Shown here piece after piece: positions 57,339 to 64,000 of a stretch of 64,000 nt of DNA. Position 1 is the stretch's first letter, and every line of letters begins with the position of its first letter. Both the position numbers and the translations under genes were made by a program. A model generated the notes under the pieces. It saw only the letters and a program-made list of their open reading frames with translations. It did not search any database and was not told the DNA's origin. The stretch spans positions 84,873,910 to 84,937,909 of the forward strand of contig CM061237.1 in the NCBI GenBank assembly GCA_030848705.1. Direction: 5' to 3'. The DNA is from Heracleum sosnowskyi (taxonomy: Eukaryota > Streptophyta > Magnoliopsida > Apiales > Apiaceae).

Positions 57339-60300
57339 TGTAAGATCCGGGAAAATTACGTGTTATTATGTGATATGAAATGAAATTTTAATTTCATATT
57401 AAGAGTTATTAAATGATTTATCTGTTTAAACGTGCTAAGTTATTCGTTAAATGATTGAATATGTGATATTGTGGTGCTATGTGAAATGTGTGGGGAATTT
57501 GAAATTATTTTGAAAAGGGTGTCATACTATTTTATTTTATTTTAATTATCGAAAAGAAAATTTGGATCGTTCCCAAATTATTCGGGAGATTGGTATATCG
57601 TTCGTACCAATATTTCATTCGTTAAAGTAGAAAGTATTCGAAAATATTCGCAATAAAGGTATTTTGGTTCGTATATTTTGAATTAAACGATACTTGTAGT
57701 TATCTGTACTTTATGGATGCTTATCGTCTCGTGAAACGTGTATTCTGCTTTATTAAAGGTTTAAAGCATATATTCTGTTAAATTGTATTTAAAGCGATCT
57801 ATCGGATCAGTATTGATCCAAAAATGTCGTTTGGGGTATTATTTTCCGTTTAATATAAAAAGGCAAATCGTACTTTGTTTTGCGTATAATAAAGCTTAAT
57901 TACAGTTAAAAATCTAAAAACCCCTGAAACGTGTTCTTCGTGTTCTTGAGAATCAAACTCAATTTTGAAGGCGTTATCGGAATCCGATTTCGATGTTCTT
58001 CTAACCAAAATGAATCTCTCATCATGCTCTACCTAAATCCATCATCAAAATTCATGTGGGTATGATTTCTGAGTTTTTCTTATTTTTAATTATTTATTTA
58101 TTTTCGAATTATTTATTTAATTTGGGGAAATCTGTGTTTGTGATTGTTCTTGATAATTGATGATATGAATAAGTTGTATGTGTTGTAAGGAGTGTTTTGA
58201 TGATTTTTAATTTGAATTTGGAGTTCGTTTTCGAGCTAATCGGAAATTGTATGTAAGTCGCCAGATTTTTCTTTTAGCCGAAATTTCAGTTTGGTTGATC
58301 GGTTGCCGTTTGTGTTTATGCCAGTGTGTAGATCGTAGGATTTAGAATCGAACCATGTAAGTCGTTGTGAATTCTGGGTTCGGTTTCTGGTCGCCGGAAA
58401 AACGGCCGCCGTTGCCGCCACTGACCGGAATCGGTGAAAACTGAGATGTTTCTGCGACGTTTTGGTCTGTTTTTGGCATGGCTGTGTTTGTTGTGAAAAA
58501 CCGAACAGAAGCGCTATGGGTTGGTCGAGGTTTGGACGGAATCGAACGATTCCGGCCGCCGGACGTCGGCCGGAAACTGGGAAACCCAGTTTCCGGTGGT
58601 GTTCTTGGCCGACCCGTTTTGAGTTCTTGGTGACCCGTTTTCAAAACCCTACCCGACCCGGTTTCGATCCAGAAAACCCTAATTCCATTTTCTGGATAGT
58701 GTTTCTGGGTTTTTATTTTAAAAATAATTCAAAAATAGTTTTATAATTCTAAAAATCATATCTTTGATTTAAAAATATATTTTATTATTCCGAAAATTTT
58801 ATAAATTCATAAATATTTATTTAAATTCGAAAATTGATTAAATTTAATTATTTTAATTATTTTTGATTAATAATTAATTTATTTAATTAATTGATTAATT
58901 CTTTTAATCAGTTAATTCTTAATAATTAATTATTAATTAGATTTAATTAATTAAAATTAAGTTTAATTATTTTCTAGCTTGGTTCATTTATTTAAAAATA
59001 GTTTGATCATTTAAAGAGTGTCAATTAATTTTATTAATTGATTTATTTGTATTTAAAATACATATATTGGATTTAAAAATCCGATTTTTGATTTAAAAAT
59101 TGTTTGTGGCTTATTTAAATTCAAATAAGCTTCGTGTGATGTTTTAAAAATAAGTTATAAGTGCTATATGGTTTGTATGAGTTGTGTAATGTGTTTTATA
59201 GTCTGTGTATGCCCGTACTAGGGCTAGTGTCTGAGTTTTAAATATCGTAAATTAGACCGGGCGTCCGATACGTAACTGGTTACTTGTTTAAATGTGTTAT
59301 GTGAATGATGTGAATTATCTGTTGTGGAGTCATGCATGCGAATAAATTGTGTTGAGACTTGTTTGAGTATTTGGTCGTGTCTAATATCATCACGAGGGGT
59401 AGTTGGGATAGAAATTTGTCGGTTATGTTAGAAAGTGAGATTTACGAGGCCGTTGACTTAGATGTTGACTTTTATAGTATGGGGAGTTTCGTCAAGTGAG
59501 TTACGAGGATTACTTGTATAGTTAGTTGTGATCATTCTATCAATTGAAATGTGGTTGTCTGTGCAACAGAGGCTATTGGACGAGACGAGTCAGATTATCG
59601 AAGTTAAGTTACAATCGTTTATGGAATGTGAAATCATACGTTGAAGACTAAGTACTGTCTCATGTTTGACTATCGAGGCTGGCACGTGGATTCAAAATGG
59701 TAAAAGCAGACTAGTGGTATTCGCAAGAGCGTTAAAGCAAAGAAGGACGGAGGTAGAGAATCGTGCGACAAGACAGAATAAGGAGGAAATCGTATTGTTT
59801 CAGCGTTACGAAATAGCTAAGGACCAGAGGCAAGTGTTTATACCCTTGCTTATTAATTAAGGGATATTATCTTGAATTATTAGTATGCATGTTGAATGCT
59901 TATTACTGAATTTTCAAATGTTGATTTCTTTGCATTGAATTGCAAGTATGTTATTTAATCTCGTAAATTGACGAGTACTCTTTTATACCTTTTGAGTTTA
60001 GATTCATATTTTCATATTGATTGGAAAGATATACTTATTATATTGAAAAGTTTGAAGAGATAATTATGGGCCGTATACTAAGGCTTTCTTTTAAAAGACA
60101 TGATTTTAAAACATTAGGTTGGAATATTTCCAACCCTAGATGAGTGGGAACTTGTGAACCCTATGTTGAAAATGTTATTTTAAATTCCGAAGTTGTGGTA
60201 CTTGTTCTACAAGTATTCCATTTTTCCATCCTACACCCTTGCAAGTATTATTATCATTTCTTGTTAATGCGATCATCTGATCCATTCCCTGATTCGAATT

Positions 60301-62231
60301 CATTTATGTTGTGCATGATTTAGTTTACTTCCTTCAAATACGAGGCTTATCTATTATAAGTATATGTTCGAAGGACTTGAACTATTTCTGTCAGAAGTTC
60401 ATAAACCCTTGTTTTCTTCATTTATAAACTTCACCCTGAATTTTTCTTAAACTTGAACTTGACTTTCTTGTCACTTACCAGATTGTTGAATCTTAACTAA
60501 TTCTTCCATGATGTGATAATTTGAACTGTTGAGGCCATCTAGAGCCTGTTCTTTGAACCCTATTCTATATTGAGTTGTTACAAATTCTGTTGATATCATA
60601 ATGCTTGTTTCATATCAGACTAAATCTTGTTGAGCATGTCATTGTTTATTCTTCATTATATCCCAGTTGTTACATCGAACTCGTCGATGCTTATTATATT
60701 GTCACTTTTCATATGCACCTCCCCATATTGTGTCGATCTCGTCGATACTAGATTATATTGTTATTCCTTAATGGATTCTTCATAATTGAACTGTTTCCTG
60801 GAACGTGAGTTTTCCAGCAATTGTTGTATTAGGTTGTCGATTCTTCCGACACCTGATTGTCGAAGGAAGGTTGTCAATTGTTCTGACACCTGACGTATAT
60901 ATATATAATATAGGATTGGAATGTTTTTAAATGGGACCAGTAATTGGTCGGGCCATATTTATGGTCGGAATAAATTAAGGCCCAGATTGACCTAGGATCC
61001 AGTAGAGGACTTTGCTATAAGCAAGTCCGGGGTTGATGCGTGGCTGGCCAGCAGCACAACCTTTGATTTGATAAATGTTAAAAATCCAATTCTAATATTA
61101 ATTCTTATTTCTGGGATGAGTTACATCCATATGTTTTGTACTTGTGAGTTATGACCTGATATTCAGGTTTATTCGTTGCGTAAAATTGTTGGTTGTTGAT
61201 TAATAAATGGTGGTTTCAATCTTGCTGAAATCACTTACTCTTAATTCATTTGGATTCCAAATAGTCGAAATCCACTTCCGTGATTCCATTGGCAGTCGTG
61301 AGATATCTATCTTGATGAGTTTTATTCATACCGCATATCTAGTCGGTACCATGTTGAAGTATCGAAGTGCGTTCTTTATTCCTTGACCGAGCGTGTTGGC
61401 TCATTCTTACCCCTTGATTATTCTAACCTTCCGGAGTTGTTGGTTTCAGAAAATGTTGTGAATAGATCTGTTATCTTCAAAACTAGTATTTTGGTACAAA
61501 CTATGGTCTTGAAGACGTATGAGTTATATTTATTTCATATTTTCTACTTACTATTGTAGTTATTGTTGATTCGGTCACCGTAACGACCAATATAAATCTT
61601 TTTGTGTTTTAAACTATTCAATTGCGAGAAGAAGAATGAGAAATTGTGGTAAATTACCAAACTTGATTTGAAAATATTAGAGATTACAAATGTTTAAGCC
61701 AAAGGCTTGTTTATTTGAAAATCCAAAGTTTATTTTGGAAACCTTTCGTATTATATTTAATAATGCGCTTGCTGAGCAATTCATTCGCTCATACTTGTTT
61801 TATTTATATATATTTTAGCCTGCCAAAAAGAAGGTGTATTGGCGAGAGTTGTCCGCGTAGCTGATCAGAGATGGGGAAAGATATTAGCGTAAAGACGTTT
61901 TGATTCAGAGCATTGGAGCTAGTGAGAGGTTTTGTATATAGATGTTTTCTATTGAATAATATATTTTATAAGATTAGTTGCCGGTATACTTCTTATCGAA
62001 GTTATACTAGTGTATTAGAATTTGTGTAAAGAGAATGGTTGTAAAGAAGAAAGATTGTTTGTAATGAAATTTGGATTCTTGTTTCTAGCACTATAACCTT
62101 TAAAGATTCTTGGTAGAGTTGGGGTCACAGATATTATTATTATTGTGTTGATTTTATATTGAACAGGTTGTTTGGATTAAGAGTGCAGTGTGACGACCAA
62201 ATCCTTTGACCCCGGATTTGGGGGCGTTACA
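57339..62231 (+). repeat. G1 3' LTR
   Basis: 4893 bp, near-identical to 49540-54434 apart from scattered substitutions and one dense mismatch patch (58666-58760). The second target duplication copy CTTAG follows. Confidence 0.95.
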
Positions 62232-64000
62232 CTTAGGCTTGGGCACCAGCTTCCAAACATTGTTCCTCTCAAATTGGTTTAGCTCCTCTTGCATGGCTAA
62301 TACCCAATCTGGATCTAGAAGTGCATCCTCAACTTTCTTTGGCTCATCTTGAGACAGAAAGCTACTATATAGACATTCTTCTTGAGTTGCTCTTCTAGTT
62401 TGGACTTTTGAAGAAACATCACCTATAATAAGTTCAAAGGGATGATCTTTAGTCCATTTCCTTGAGGGAGGTAGATTTGCTCTTGAAGAGGTAGCTTCAT
62501 GATCATGATTGCCTTGATTGGATATTTGTCCTTGAGAAACTCCCCCTGAGTTTGTTGTCCCTAAATGATCACTTCTAGAAGCATTTCTATGTCTGTCAAC
62601 GGTATGACCATTTTGGCTGTCAACAAAACGCTCAGTTTGACTGTCAACGAATCCACCATCATGACTGTCAACGAAATGACCATTTGGTCTGCTAGCAGCT
62701 ATTCTTTTCAATCTTAGTGCAGCAATTTCATCTTCACTGCTGCTTTCATCTGTGCTAGATACAACAACTTTAGGCTGTTTCTCAGTAGCCTTAACATGAT
62801 TCACTTGATCTCCTTCCTCATTCTCAAATGAAAGACTTTCATGGAAACCTTCATCACAGAGACCTTGAATTTTGAGATCATCAAAAACAACATGTATAGA
62901 TTCCATAACAATGTTGGTTCTGAGATTATAGACTCTGTAAGCTTTCCCTGCTGCATATCCCACAAATATTGCTTCATCTGCCTTTGCTTCAAATTTTCCC
63001 AAATGCTCAGCTTAATTTCTTAGAACAAAGCACTTGCATCCAAAGACATGAAGAAAATCCAATAGTGGCTTCTTTCTTTTGAGTAGCTGATAAGGGGTCA
63101 TTCCTTTGGCCTGATTAATCAAAGAAATATTTTGAGTGAAGCAAGCTGTATTAACTGCCTCAGCCCAAAAATAAGTTGGTAACTTTGATTCATCTAGCAT
63201 TGTCCTTGCAGCTTCAATAAGTGTTCTGTTTTTCCTTTCAACTACACCATTTTGCTGTGGTGTCCTTGTTGCTGAAAACTCATGCAAAATACCATTTTCT
63301 TCACAGAACACCTTCATGCTTGAATTCTTGAATTATGTCCCATTGTCACTCCTAATCCTTCTTACTTTGAAGTCAGGATGATTGTTTACCATCTTGATGT
63401 GATTGATAATGATTTCACTTGCCTCATCTTTTGAGTGTAAAAAGGTCCATGTAAATCTAGAAAAATCATCAACAATCACAAGACAGTATTTCTTCTTTGA
63501 GATAGACATGACATTTACAGGGCCAAACAGATCCATATGAAGTAATTCAAGCTGATGGACAATTGATGACTCTGTCTTGCTTTTGAATGATGCCTTCTTT
63601 TGTTTTCCTTTTTGACAGGCATCACACAATCCATCCTTGGAAAACTCCACCTGTGGAATTCCTCTAGCAAGATCTTTCCTCACCAGATCATTCATAACTT
63701 TAAAATTCAGATGAGATAATTTCTTGTGCCATAGCCAACTTTCATCCTTGCTTGCCTTGCTGAAAAGACAAGTGATGGTGTCTGGACTTGTGCTACTAAA
63801 GTCAGCAATGTACACATTCCCTCTTCTGAATCCAGTCATTACCACATTGTTGTTTCCTCCTTTAGAAACAACACAGGCTTCTTTAGAAAAAGTAACTAAA
63901 AATCCTTTGTCACAAAGTTGGCTGATACTAAGCAAATTGTGCTTAAGACCATCCACCAATGCAACCTCATCTATGATGACATTCTCTTTTGAAATCAAGC
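62232..64000 (-). pseudogene. pol: E5 pol, integrase and linker part, two stops
   Basis: Reads from the right edge through WLWHKKLSHLN, zinc-binding CDACQKGK, HMDLFGPVNVMS and RSDNGT, then TAA (63333-63335) where relatives have Glu in DNGTEF. It continues with VVERKNRTLIEAARTMLDES and KCFVLRN to a second TAA (63012-63014). The linker contains the repeated units FVDSHDGGFVDSQTERFVDS, encoded by TGTCAACGAA-type words, and runs through SRKWTKDHPFELIIGD to PKPK, where G1 is inserted. Protease and gag lie beyond the window. Confidence 0.92.

Larger units (their letters stand above)
49540..62231 (+). mobile_element. G1: Ty3/Gypsy-derived element with 4.9-kb LTRs and decayed interior
   Basis: LTRs 49540-54434 and 57339-62231 (TGTAATATCC or TGTAAGATCC to GGGGGCGTTACA), target duplication CTTAG (49535-49539 and 62232-62236), Met-tRNA primer-binding site after the left LTR and purine tract before the right. 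The interior is only 2.9 kb and holds degenerate Gypsy integrase remnants with many stops. The LTRs are about 99% identical by eye. It was therefore mobilised recently by proteins supplied from elsewhere. Confidence 0.95.
40310..64000 (-). mobile_element. E5: Sirevirus-like Copia element, partial, hosts sLTR and G1
   Basis: The 3' LTR (40310-41334), purine tract, aORF and pol are read right to left. Pol is split by sLTR at 47705-49272 and G1 at 49540-62231 and runs off the window at 64000. The left flank is GACAT (40305-40309); its partner lies outside. The motif TTTCGTTGA/TCAACGAAA occurs 11 times in the 9.4 kb of E5 sequence. Confidence 0.92.

Overview
The window is a plant nuclear DNA segment, almost certainly from a eudicot, made nearly entirely of LTR retrotransposons nested in one another. 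LTR style and protein sequences recall Apiaceae-type genomes, but that is a weak guess. I see no convincing host gene. Names used here: E1-E5 are Ty1/Copia elements of Sirevirus-like organisation, all on the minus strand; LARD1 and G1 are non-autonomous large-LTR elements; sLTR is a solo LTR.

Layout. E1 (1-11038, left end outside) has its gag split by LARD1 (2957-8338, duplication AAGTG). 11039-12976 is AT-rich DNA with a Mutator-type inverted-repeat element (11353-12131, 9-bp duplication) and a diverged tandem duplication. E2 (12977-13614 plus 36055 to about 40309) is old and broken. E3 (13615-36054, duplication TCCTC) is inserted in E2, and E4 (18572-29754, duplication GAATT) in E3. E5 starts at 40310 and runs off the right end. 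Its pol is interrupted by sLTR (47705-49272, duplication CATAC) and by G1 (49540-62231, duplication CTTAG). LTR divergence agrees with the nesting: E4 pair 1/609 differences, E3 pair about 11/495, LARD1 pair one substitution plus one indel in 1.37 kb, G1 pair roughly 1%.

Genes. Each Copia element has gag (capsid region, zinc knuckle, long coiled-coil extension), pol (protease, integrase, reverse transcriptase, RNase H) and, downstream of pol behind a spacer, a long third ORF ('aORF'). E4 gag and pol are open; the other copies carry stops and frameshifts. The aORFs of E2, E3 and E5 share an N-terminal globular domain. Those of E3, E4 and E5 share a C-terminal module and an internal KKGE motif encoded by an identical purine tract. 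No envelope-type signal peptide or membrane anchor is visible.

Most interesting signals. (1) Each element carries its own short DNA motif, repeated in its LTR, spacers and coding linkers: CAGAGTTT in E3, CAGGATTTG in E4, TTTCGTTGA in E5, and weaker candidates in E2 and E1. This suggests an element-specific recognition system, and the aORF product is a candidate reader. (2) The LTR end next to the primer-binding site forms a G-rich-loop hairpin whose stems covary between four elements. (3) The aORFs are preceded by TATA-containing leaders. (4) G1 has 4.9-kb, nearly identical LTRs around a ruined Ty3/Gypsy pol.
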